Notes: generated from the letters alone by a model not told the origin. Shown: positions 1 to 8,040, counted from the stretch's first letter. The stretch: 15,803 nt of DNA from Saccoglossus kowalevskii (GCF_000003605.2 NW_003142828.1:3247-19049); one strand, 5' to 3'. Made by a program: numbers and translations.

Positions 1-505
1 TATAACTTATTGACGGTGTAAGATATAGTCCGGTTGAATTGAACATATCAAATGAGTAGATCGATGACACTAAAATGGATAATCCAACTGACTCTGGTTT
101 CGCCTGGAAACATATTAGGACGCGCCAAAAACGGGGTCGTAAAACATACTTCATTATATTTCTCGTGTTGGTACCGTCACATTGGAGAGAATATACATAA
201 TCTAGAAAATTTTCAAATTAATGTATTCATTACTGCGTGTGGTGTTGTACGGTAGAAACTTGGTGATAAGTGGCGTTTGCAGTGGCGTCTGCAGCCAAAT
301 TACCTCCGTTGGCATTCATGATTTTAGCCCTGATGTGCAAAAGCGTAGAACCAATATCGATGTAGTCACTTCCGGCCGAATGTATCACGAATTTGATCGG
401 ATCATATAATCGTGAGTGGTCGTAACTTGTCTGTGTTGGAGGAATAATAAAGAAATCAAGTTCTATCTTTGCGCATTCGCAGGAGTGTTTGTGTACAAAA
501 GCCAT
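1..505 (-). pseudogene. Polinton capsid protein (F54H12.2-like), N-terminal fragment
   Basis: The frame opens with an ATG at 505 and gives MAFVHKHSCECAKIELDFF, then PPTQTS and SAGSDYIDIGSTLLHIRAKI. This is the characteristic start of the F54H12.2-like proteins of invertebrate genomes, which I take to be the Polinton major (double jelly-roll) capsid protein. That structural assignment is from family knowledge and not visible here. The frame is open for 91 codons to a stop at 230-232; the family protein is several hundred residues long. Below 230 the minus strand has further open pieces, for example codons around 60-160, but I could not align them confidently. The gene follows the core-like remnant by about 5 bases. 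The rest lies outside the window. Confidence 0.7.
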
Positions 506-510
506 GATGT

Positions 511-885
511 TCAGACAAATATATCTGGAGACATTCTCTTATTCTTGCCCATTTGAGAGGGTCTTCCAAATAAATTGTTCAATACTGAAGAAGTAATTTG
601 ACGACCCGCAGTCATTGTTCTACTTGACGCAACTTTTTTGAAGTTTTTCCCTTGTACAACATCACCTAGAATACCCAAACCGGCATCAAGCGCTGGTTTT
701 ACCACAGCTTTCAAACATTATGTTAATAGAGGTGTAGCCGATCTTGCCAATCCAGAAAACTTACTTCCAATTCCATATCCACATTGCAGTCTCGCACCGA
801 AAAATACAGATCCTCGTCCAATCTGATTCATGTAGTAATTTCTATAAACCCCCATGTGCGGAGTGTAATGTCGATGTCTGTTCAT
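511..885 (-). pseudogene. Small basic core-like protein of Polintons, in-frame stop
   Basis: One frame runs from ATG 883-885, or more likely the internal ATG ten codons on (MGVYRNYYMNQIGRG), to a stop at 511-513. It is about 124 codons long with a single in-frame TAA at 718-720. The first part is Gly/aromatic rich (QCGYGIGSKFSGLAR); the second is a basic helical stretch (KAVVKPALDAGLGILGDVV, then GKNFKKVASSRTMTAGR). This two-part layout between the minor and major capsid genes is a recurrent Polinton protein without a settled name. It may be a DNA-condensing core protein comparable to adenoviral core proteins, which is inference. Its ATG overlaps the stop of the upstream capsid remnant (ATGA at 882-885). 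Confidence 0.65.
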
Positions 886-1497
886 TTTACTTGGCAATCC
901 ATCCCCACAGTTTTGAATGTCAATGTTCGAATCGGGAGAAAGTATGGTTTGTTGTAAGTGTGATTGACGCTATCTCCATGGGTTCCTTCAATGTTAAATA
1001 TTCTCAAGATAGGTATGGAGACATCACCAACCATTTGATGTTCGACTGTATTGCAATACACATAGAGGAAATACAAACTTCTAATGTCGGCAATGTTGGG
1101 ACTAGTGCGTCTTTCGTTTGTAATTGTTGTATTTGAGGGAATCCTAACTGTTTGGCCAGTCCACCCATCAAGATTACACAAGCTCCTTCTTCGACCGCTA
1201 CAGTCACTCTCTTTGACCTCGAATTATATGTCATCAGTATCTCATCTGGCAGACTTTTTTCTCGAATCGCGTCTAAAATCATTTTGATCGAGTTGTAGTA
1301 GCCCAGATTCAATTTCAGTTCTCTGTGATCTCTCAGATTGGGTGAGGCATTGTATGGATAGTGGATGCTGGCCAACACTACTTCCCATCTAACGAAAGCG
1401 TTCTTGGTAGTCTGACAGTGTATTGTATCAACATGTTGTTCGGGAAAACATTGAGTAAGGCATTACCAGGGAGCATCAAGAAGAAATCATGCCCGAC
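882..1497 (-). pseudogene. Polinton minor capsid (penton-like, single jelly-roll) protein
   Basis: Three pieces in different frames cover the family from end to end. The N-terminus (about 1497-1387) reads HDFFLMLPGNALLNVFPNNM and RLPRTLSLDG. The middle (1387-about 1110) reads WEVVLASIHYPYNASPNLRD and LNLGYYNSIKMILDAI. The C-terminal part (about 1130-882) reads FLYVYCNTVEHQMVGDVSIP, then LLRI-like ILRIFNIEGTHGD and NKPYFLPIRTLTFKTV. The last segment is a hallmark of the Polinton minor capsid protein. Two frameshifts (near 1387 and 1085-1135) inactivate it, and the usual C-terminal acidic/DTG-type stretch looks shortened. The piece begins right after a TAG at 1498-1500; the only early ATG is at 1476, so the true start is uncertain. 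It lies between the integrase and the core-like gene. Confidence 0.82.
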
Positions 1498-1559
1498 CTA
1501 ATAATAATTGAAATGAATCGGGTCATTGTGTGTGTGAACCGTATTTGTAAACATTGCAA

Positions 1560-2545
1560 GTCCCTGTTAATTAAATGAGTTGTCATACCCCTACCGCTTA
1601 ACGAAATATTCCATGCGGCCTTTACCTTTTCTCTTGTGCAGCACTTTCTCCACAAAGTACAATGTATCATCATCTTTTACGATTTTCTGAAGTTCCAAAA
1701 TTTCACGGCTGTAATCTGAAAAAGGTGTATTGAGGCATCCAACAATTGTGAATACCTTTTCGGTCTAATTCAGAAAGTATCATTTTTTTAAAACGTGTTT
1801 GGTTTTACTGATTCTGGATCTGTCACCAATGTTCTCCCGTTTTTCTCTGTGCTTAGATCACTGTAGAATATGTCTCGGATCCTTTTCTGTTTCGCATAGG
1901 TAATGAGTGAAGGTTTAGTATTTATACTTCTGTGTTGTGTTGTAAGAACGTACCATGTCGTCTAATACCGTGAACGTGTTGTTCTTCGTGAAATATCTGA
2001 ACATTTTTCCCTCGATGGTTCTGTTCTGTACCTCTCCACAATGCTGGCTTTAGTGAAACTAAATGTCTTCACACTTGAGGTAGTTTTGAAAGAGTCTGTT
2101 GGTAAATTCAGTTCCTCTGTCTGTGTGCAAAACGTTGGGCGACGCCTCTTCTCGAGTATTTTCCAAAATGACTCGACCAAACCTGTCCCTCTCTTGTCTT
2201 TCAAAGGTGATGATGAAAGCATATTTCGAAAAAAACGTTGATGTATGTCAATAAGAACTTGTATTCTTTGTTGTACCTGGATATCGCATAGATCGGTCTC
2301 CCACTGTTTGTCCACTTGGAAAACCACCACCCTCCTTCGTTTAAAGGACCGTCTAGAGGGTTTGTGCAGAGTATGTGTATCCTGTTCACTCAACCACTTC
2401 ATCACGTCCGACTTGGTTATCTTTTTTCCTCTCTTTGTTTCTTTTACGGCAGCATAAAGAGAATTCAAACCCCTGTAACTTCCAGGACTTTGGACATCGT
2501 AAAACAGTTCATCTAGGACAGTGCCTGTCTTCTTTGTTATTATTT
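1560..2545 (-). pseudogene. Polinton integrase (DDE, rve-type) with chromodomain, broken
   Basis: In order the pieces are: N-terminal helical region (LDELFYDVQSPGSYRGLNS, LYAAVKETKRGKKITKSDV) and YTLHKP-like HTLHKPSRRSFKRRRVVVF; catalytic core beginning DKQWETDLCDIQ (first Asp), RYNKEYKFLLTYINVFFE and PLKDKRGTGLVESF; second Asp in HTDRGTEF (2104-2127); the Glu in KASIVERY. The C-terminal part has IGDRSRISK near 1815 and KDDDTLYFVEKVLHKRKG followed by EYFVKR and GYDNSFN (about 1565-1690), a chromodomain-like ending typical of many Polinton integrases. Frame changes occur near 2280, 2230, 2115, 2055 and 2030, plus stops downstream, so no intact protein is possible. The DDE residues themselves appear retained. 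The enzyme would join element ends to host DNA in the nucleus. Confidence 0.88.
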
Positions 2546-2696
2546 ACAGGCGTGGTTATTTCACAAGCGCAGAGGCAGAGGATACATTCGATAAACGAAA
2601 GCAAAGCGGGACAACATGGATCCATCACGAAAAACTGTACCAAAGTAAGATCAGGGTGGTATGATGAGGTTCTATTTAATACATCACCCAAGTGTG

Positions 2697-3349
2697 TCAA
2701 GGATAAATGGGAGTGGAAACTACATGGGAACCACGTCTCTGAGGGACTTTCCTCTTGAGTGTGTTGCTATGCATGTAAGACCACCGATTCGTATTGCCAA
2801 CAAAGTCTTGAGGAACATTTGACATTTTCATAACTTCAGCAAATTCACTCCAACCTGTGGGATTGAAATACTTCCTTTTACGCAAGAAATCATTGACTAA
2901 ATTGATTGTGTTCATGTCTGGCAAGGATTGTCCATCAATGATTAATTCACTGTTTTCACCCCAGTCGACCAGTTGGTTCTGCTTAACTTTCTGAAGAAGG
3001 AGCATCACTTTTCTCTGCATGCTCTTGGAAACACTTTGTAAGACTTCAAATGTAATTTGATTTGGCACACCGTCTTTGTCGGGTTGAAATTCCCAATAGG
3101 CTACAGCGACAGCACTGGGTAATTGCTGCGTAATGTAGATTGGAATCGGTTTATTTTCCTTCTCCCGCAACAACAAGTACTTGCACAAAACTTGTTAGTA
3201 CAGTTTGACCTTCTCGTCTCCAGGCAACTCCCCCATTTGCATTATGTCGTTCATGATTTCACCACAGGTCTGGTAAATTGAGCATTCTGGCTTTGGATGG
3301 TAGATAATAGCTCAGCAGGGACTAAAGCGATCTTCTTCACAGATACCAT
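2697..3349 (-). pseudogene. Polinton-conserved protein of unknown function
   Basis: The ATG at 3349 gives MVSVKKIALVPAELLSTI. After a frameshift near 3290-3300 come CSIYQTCGEIMNDIMQMG and ELPGDEKVKLY, an in-frame TAA, then a 163-codon open stretch to the stop at 2697. That stretch contains LVDWGENSELIIDGQSLPDM, NTINLVNDFLRKRKYFNPTG and WSEFAEVMKMSNVPQDFVGN. I recognise this pattern (basic N-terminus; later W-x-GE-L-I-x-G, LVND-LR-RK, P-GW-FA) from uncharacterised proteins in invertebrate Polintons, but no function is established to my knowledge. The ATG follows directly on the TAA of the small upstream protein, in the same frame. It lies between that protein and the integrase. Confidence 0.62.
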
Positions 3350-3570
3350 TTAGAAAGGGAGTATGCTCGAAATTAAGGGAGCAATTACAGCGGTCAGGAA
3401 ACCCCCTTTTTGAACCAGAATTTTTTCTTTCTTTTTTTTGACTGGAGTTTTCTTATTGGACAGTGCTCAAGATGTTCACATACAACGCCAATTTCTTCTC
3501 TGACGAGGTGATAGCTGGACATCTCCTTTCAACACATTGAGCGCGCATTCACACAGACACTGGTGGTTCT
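3350..3570 (-). pseudogene. Small basic protein with Gly/hydrophobic tail (Polinton)
   Basis: This remnant is short and broken. It reads HQCLCECALNVLKGDVQLSP then RQRRNWRC, a shifted stretch with an alternative frame ICVVCEHLEHC-like, then a lysine run (VKKKKEKI) and LVQKGGFLTAVIAPLISSIL, ending PF and TAA at 3350-3352. The layout of leucine-rich start, basic middle and GGFL plus hydrophobic C-terminus recurs in small Polinton proteins placed just before the conserved protein at 2697-3349. The tail is reminiscent of adenovirus core protein X; that is an impression from family knowledge. The stop touches the next gene's ATG (3347-3349). Two stop codons just upstream (3566-3574) obscure the start. 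Confidence 0.5.
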
Positions 3571-3669
3571 ATTAATTATCCACTTTCGTTGTTTCAAGTT
3601 CTAGGCTGACATAATGAAATGAATGACGATGGAAGACTGTCTTTTTTTATATCGTTCTCAGGTACACTG

Positions 3670-4265
3670 TCAGTATTGAGATGAAAGTATGTTCGTTCGA
3701 ATGCATACTTCCTCAGGGGTGCCTAGCATCAGATTCATGAGGAGGTATTCATGAGGTTCTTGGGTGGCATCGGTGAATGCCTCCTGAAAAAACTTAACGT
3801 TTCCTGGGTACATTTGCTTAGCCAGAACGTTGACTTGTGACGCATTCCTTGGATTTTTAAACAGGAAAATGTACTGCGTGGTTCTCGATTGCCTGCCCTG
3901 ATGAAAGATATTTTGCAAAATCATTGTCATGGATAAGTTTCGATGGTGGGATCCCTTCATGAAGAGCTTGGCGATTTGTTTATCATTACTTGATTCTATC
4001 GTCAGATAATCTATCACCAACAAGTTTCTTTTAGCAGGGTCAATTATTCTACCAATATCTGGAGGTACCCTTTTGATTTGTGGCACTGTCTTCATCATTT
4101 CCAAGTAGCATGTCTGAAACTCGCCATAGCACCAATAGATAACATCTGGCGATGGAGATATGACGCTGTCACATTGTTCTAATATCTGTTTGACAAATAA
4201 CGTCTCCCCGACTGCATGGGACCGCACACGAGAGAGGTAAATGGGTGTTTCAAACTTGCATCCAT
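3670..4265 (-). pseudogene. A32-type DNA-packaging ATPase of Polinton
   Basis: The likely start is ATG 4263-4265 (MDASLKHPFTSLVCGPMQSG), which runs straight into the P-loop. A one-base loss at about 4201-4206 then shifts the frame to TLFVKQILEQCDSVISPSPD. The remainder is open to 3670: VIYWCYGEFQTCYLEMMKTV, Walker B NLLVIDYLTIE (Asp at 4009-4011, the usual second acidic residue replaced by Tyr), LFMKGSHHRNLSMTMILQNI, FKNPRNASQVNVLAKQMYP, and FTDATQEPHEYLL near the end. These are the marks of the FtsK/HerA-superfamily packaging ATPase that would pump DNA into capsids. The P-loop lysine codon is destroyed by the frameshift, so the copy cannot bind nucleotide normally. It follows the polymerase remnant by about 57 bases. 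Confidence 0.9.
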
Positions 4266-4321
4266 GGCGATATGATAGGACCTTGCTCATTATCACGTCC
4301 TTTTTTACGTTCTTCAATGTA

Positions 4322-6756
4322 CTACATCCAGTTGATGTGTAGAGGGTCGCTTGTTCCCCGAACGAGTCGATTCATGGAGTTAAAATTAATTTCCAGTTGG
4401 TTTCTGCAATTCAGAGTGAACCCTCTCACTTTACACACCGTCTGGTTCCCACTTTTGTCCGGTTTGTGTAGTCGGTACGCATAATTCTTTGCTTCTCTCG
4501 ATACAAAATGTGTGATGTAATTTTCTGCTGGAGTTATTTCTCTTGTCAGATCCCCGAGATAATCACCCATTGGTGGATCCCATTCTCCAGCTCGCTGGAT
4601 GTAAATGATGGGATCTGTGACTCTGCTACCTAATTCGTCCAGAACACTGTAGAGTTTAAATCGGGCATAGCTCGTTGTCATGGCAGCCAGTACAACGTTT
4701 GTATTGGGTGCTTCGGCAATGTAGTCTATCGCAGTGCTAGTCAAGAACCATTTCGTCAGAGACAAAAGAAAGATCTGTAACGTCATTTGTACTATCCATC
4801 AAATTTCCAACAGTTTGGCGGCCGTTTCTACATATGTGCTCTGTCCAAAGTTTGATCTCTGTCCAAGCTTTCCCCAGAATGAGTTGAGATTTAGCTTGGC
4901 GAGAGCTCTGAGACCTGGATTGGGGGTTATATTGCTTCTGTCCAAGACGATGCCTTCTCTTTCACGGTACCTTTGGATGTAGATGTTCAGTCTTCCTCGG
5001 TGCAACACCACTCTGGATAACTGGACGACTCTTGTTTAATTTTCAGAAACATGTTGATGTACACAGTGAGCAACCCTCCTACTCCAGTCTCAGGGTTGTA
5101 GGCTGCCGACTCGTCGTAATGCCAAACTTTGTATACCTTGGTGATGCAATACCCTACTTCTTCAGCCTTTTTCAATTCCAGAGTGCTCCAAATACCTGTC
5201 AGCTTCATTGACACCGTTGTGACATTCGTCTTGACTCATGGTTTTCCGCGCATTTAAAAAAAAAGAGTGGGAACATCAGTTTGTTGTTCACCCTGAAAGG
5301 TAGAACTGGTATACACAATCTCGCATATAAAACGTCGCAATTGATAATATAGTCCGTGGGTTTGGAGATAAAGTTTTTAGTTACGACTGTTGGGTGCCCA
5401 ACTCGATATCGCAAGGTCTTATTGATGTACAGATATAGGCTGCAAAACTCAATACAGATGCAGGGCATTGTTACGAACGCCAAGAAAAGCCTCCCTGTCT
5501 CTCATAGGCTTTGAGATATCTAATTTTCCGACAAACCTGTCGAATTTGTGATTGTTCTTCATCAGGTTTTTGAAATCGCATTCCCACATGGTAACTAGAG
5601 AATATCCTTTTGATTTCAACCTCTCTTCCCTCGCCAGTAGCCTTTCTCCGTATTCGGTGAAATTCTCGCTAGCATAGATCTGGAATATGAGTGCATTGTT
5701 CATCAGTCGTGCATTCAAAATCATAAAAGACGTAGTTACCATGGCTGTCAGAGTCATCCTCCGCAAATACTTCCATTGAATCATCAGATTCTTGTTTTTT
5801 TTTCTATCGCTGAGTGGTTGAATGTAATGCAGGTGGTCGTATGTTTGAAAAGACTTGCAGGTTTTACAGTAAACCTCGTCACATTTGTGAGACTCATCAC
5901 TATATTGAAGGAGTTTGTGACATTTTTCGCAACGTTGAACTACCTGGCAGAGAGTTTTTTTCCCATTAACCAACTTTTGATGTTGTTCAAAACATTATTC
6001 GTTCTTGAAAAATCTGTTACAATTTCTACACTTTTTCCATCCTGTAACCATGCAGTCCTGTTGATTACCACAACTCAAACACCCCGTCAGACACACATGA
6101 TCGTAACGGTTCAAATAAGACTTGTCACACCTAGTGCAATAGTAGCCCTTTCCCAGAAAACCAGTCATGTTTGTAATGACGTTGAAGTGTTCATCTTTCA
6201 GAAACAGATCATCAGATGAGGTATCACCCACAAAGATGATGGAGTTAAAATGATCGTGTGACAATACATGTATTATGGAATCGGGTAACATGCTCTGGAA
6301 TGTTTTAATCTCTTCGATGCCACATGGACCCTGTTCAACTCCGTAAAACTGTTTTTCACCTTCATAGAATCGACCATGGCGACCACGACCACCTGTGTGC
6401 GATCTTTGTTTCAAACAGTCGCTTCCTCCCACGTGTTTTGCTGGCACCAAGGGGCATTTCAGCAGATACCGTCCTGATGGTGATGCTTTCCTCATAGGAA
6501 ATATCTTGGTAATATTGTAGAATCCCCTCCATTCTAGACATCACCTTGTCAACATTCATGTCCTCAACTGATATAAACGAATTTCGTTGTTCAAGTTGTG
6601 TACATTTATGGAAATGCGAATTTGGTCACGTCTGCCAAGGTCAGAGGTGACCAGTTCGAGCAGTTGATGAAAGGTAGCGTGTAATACGCTATAGACTACA
6701 TCGAACGTATTGGCAATTGGATGAAAAACTGTTACGACCCAGTCTGTTCCACTCAC
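4322..6756 (-). pseudogene. Polinton protein-primed DNA polymerase B, truncated
   Basis: The N-terminal region has FDVVYSVLHATFHQLLEL near 6690, NVDKVMSRMEGILQYYQDIS near 6540, then GPCGIEEIKTFQSM (about 6300-6335) and two cysteine clusters (YYCTRCDKSYLNRYDHVC; CEKCHKLL/YCKTCKSF), probably zinc-binding. The exonuclease keeps motif I (YVFYDFE, 5714-5734). It then jumps at about 5670 to NFTEYGERLLAREERLKSKG and VTMWECDFKNL, skipping the other exonuclease motifs. Palm motif A is CIEFCSLYLYINKT with Glu (5448-5450) where Asp is expected. Motif B is intact (LAKLNLNSFWGKLGQR, 4850-4910). Motif C lacks its DTD core (RVTDPIIYI, about 4605-4630). The thumb-side GDYLGDLTREI, AKNYAYRL and VCKVRGFTLN follow. 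Length is about 2.4 kb against more than 3 kb usual. Several frameshifts are present. Confidence 0.93.
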
Positions 6757-6849
6757 CTTTAACTTTTTGACAAAACATTTCGCTTACTGACATAATTGAA
6801 ATTAATCTTGTTGGTGGCATTCTCGTCACTATTATTTGTGTCAGTATCA
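6757..6849 (-). other. Candidate 93-bp exon between splice-like sites
   Basis: On the minus strand this stretch is preceded by TTTTATTACAG and followed by AAAG|GTGAGT (donor at 6751-6756), both good spliceosomal matches. One frame reads DTDTNNSDENATNKINF then NYVSKRNVLSKS, Asp/Asn/Lys rich; no frame joins cleanly to the exon candidate at 6906-7060 because that one carries a TAA before its donor. It could be a 5' exon of the Polinton polymerase, a piece of the neighbouring PC4-like gene, or chance. I do not recognise the peptide. Confidence 0.3.
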
Positions 6850-6905
6850 CTGTAATAAAATTCTAAAATTCAAAATAAATAATTAAATAAATAAACGTAC
6901 CTTAC
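6850..6905 (-). other. Candidate 56-bp AT-rich intron
   Basis: The minus strand reads CCAG|GTAAGG at its 5' end and TTTTATTACAG at its 3' end, with an AT-rich interior. Very short introns of this kind occur in some invertebrates. The evidence is splice-site pattern only. Confidence 0.3.
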
Positions 6906-7060
6906 CTGGTCTTTACGGGCCACTTTGATATCCCGAGCTAGATGGATGGTTAACAGAACCTATTGGACTCCAAGGGTGGGTAGGCGTGTTCATTTCTCCA
7001 TATCTAGTGTTCAGACTTTTCACCGAGGTCTTAGGTGTTGCAGACGCCGTAGTTTTAGAA
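6906..7060 (-). pseudogene. Candidate downstream exon (Ser/Thr/Pro-rich tail)
   Basis: On the minus strand a pyrimidine tract ending TTTTTATAG (7061-7070) leads into an open frame reading SKTTASATPKTSVKSLNTR, YGEMNTPTHPWSPIGSVN and HPSSSGYQSGP. A TAA follows at 6913-6915, then CCAG|GTAAGG. Spliced to the donor at 8233/8234 the phase fits: the PC4-like exon ends with two bases of a codon and this exon opens with one. It may therefore be the 3' coding exon of the PC4-like gene. Phase agreement alone has a one-in-three chance, and the link is inference. The peptide is not recognised. Confidence 0.35.
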
Positions 7061-7106
7061 CTATAAAAAGCAAAAAAGAAGAAAAAACGAATTTCAATGG
7101 ACCTCA

Positions 7107-7110
<4 letters not shown>

Positions 7111-7150
<40 letters not shown>
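7111..7150. repeat. (CA)20 microsatellite
   Basis: An uninterrupted CA dinucleotide run, followed by CGCACGCG. It creates artificial His/Thr and Val/Cys runs in translations. Confidence 0.98.
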
Positions 7151-7155
<5 letters not shown>

Positions 7156-7250
7156 GCGCTAATAAATACATGGCATTTTGAAAACTAACGTAGTTGATTA
7201 CACAAAGAAGGGTAAAACTAGTAAGATCAGTTACATGAAATATAGTAATT

Positions 7251-7274
7251 TTTGTTTGTTTGTTTGTTTGTTTG
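7251..7274. repeat. (TTTG)6 microsatellite
   Basis: Six perfect TTTG units end three bases before the palindrome at 7277-7311. Confidence 0.95.
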
Positions 7275-7276
7275 AG

Positions 7277-7311
7277 CATGGAGGTAGAAAAGAGTCTTTT
7301 CTACCTCCATG
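7277..7311. repeat. Perfect palindrome, 17-bp arms, 1-nt centre
   Basis: The left arm CATGGAGGTAGAAAAGA (7277-7293) is exactly complementary to the right arm TCTTTTCTACCTCCATG (7295-7311) around a single G at 7294. It could form a hairpin in single-stranded DNA or RNA. It may be a miniature inverted-repeat element or the meeting of two terminal inverted repeats. It lies between two microsatellites. Confidence 0.95.
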
Positions 7312-7351
7312 GTTTGAGTAAATAATAAAACAATGGATTAAAAACTGAGTA

Positions 7352-7354
<3 letters not shown>

Positions 7355-7433
<79 letters not shown>
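7355..7433. repeat. (AAT)26 microsatellite
   Basis: A perfect trinucleotide run of about 79 bases. On the minus strand it reads as a poly-Tyr stretch, which is not a real protein feature. Confidence 0.98.
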
Positions 7434-7434
<1 letters not shown>

Positions 7435-8040
7435 CTGTATGATATCAAAGAGTTGGGAATTCATTTTGCGTGTTGATAACGTCAATTCACAGAAGACTAA
7501 ACACAATTCAGTCGTTAATTTAAACCTATGAAGCAGCACGCAAGTATAACGCTTAGAATATCTCCTGACCAGATCTGGGTGTATGTGTTGAAATGTAAAA
7601 TAACACATGGCAATTTTACTACTATCAAGTTCGTGCAAAGCCTGATCAATGTATAGACGAATCTCATTAACCTGAGTGTTGTCATCGCAGAATCCGTAGG
7701 ATAAACACAGGTGTTGTCTTTGTGAGCCATGTCTCACATCCTAGGTAATTGGGTTGAATAATACGATGCACTTGTGTACAGATAAATTCAGCAACAATTT
7801 TCTTCATAATCAGGTTATGCAAAAGTTTTCTGTTGCCTATGAAAAAATACAAAGAAAATATCTATATAATATTTTACGAAATCCGTTCTAAAATTTCACG
7901 CATAATAATGTTAATCACTGGTAAACTTTCAGCAGATTTGAATTGTATTTGCAGCAGTCTCAAAAGTATAGGAGGGAAATCAATTAGCAAACTTGCTAAC
8001 GAATTGACTAACTGCTTGGGTTTTTGATAGTCGCGCTCAC

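Larger units (their letters stand above)
1..6756 (-). mobile_element. Decayed Polinton/Maverick element, open at the left edge
   Basis: Eight consecutive minus-strand remnants match the protein set of Polintons: pPolB, A32-like ATPase, integrase with chromodomain, minor capsid protein, F54H12.2-like capsid protein and three small conserved proteins. They are co-directional with gaps mostly below 150 bp, as in a Polinton, and no host gene interrupts them. All reading frames are broken by indels or stops. Polintons combine integrase-type transposition with virion-type genes and are regarded as virus-like. The protease normally found in the family is not in the window and may lie beyond position 1. 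I found no terminal inverted repeat, so the right boundary at about 6756 is only the start of recognisable polymerase coding sequence. Confidence 0.93.

Noticed and set aside
638-1287. Plus-strand open frames overlapping the capsid region
   Set aside because: They show no family motif and are antisense to clear Polinton remnants; treated as shadows.
5776-6219. 147-codon plus-strand open frame
   Set aside because: It is antisense to the cysteine-rich polymerase N-terminus, which has recognisable motifs; no support for the plus-strand product.
6925-7188. Plus-strand frame with His/Thr repeats
   Set aside because: The repeats are the (CA)20 microsatellite, not a coding low-complexity domain.
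1-7300. Polinton terminal inverted repeats within the window
   Set aside because: I compared the right flank of the polymerase with other parts of the window by eye and saw no matching inverted terminal sequence; the partner end would lie left of position 1.
7231-7737. 168-codon minus-strand frame with a long poly-Tyr run
   Set aside because: The run is the translated (AAT)n microsatellite. The upstream part has no recognised domain, so it is not called a gene.
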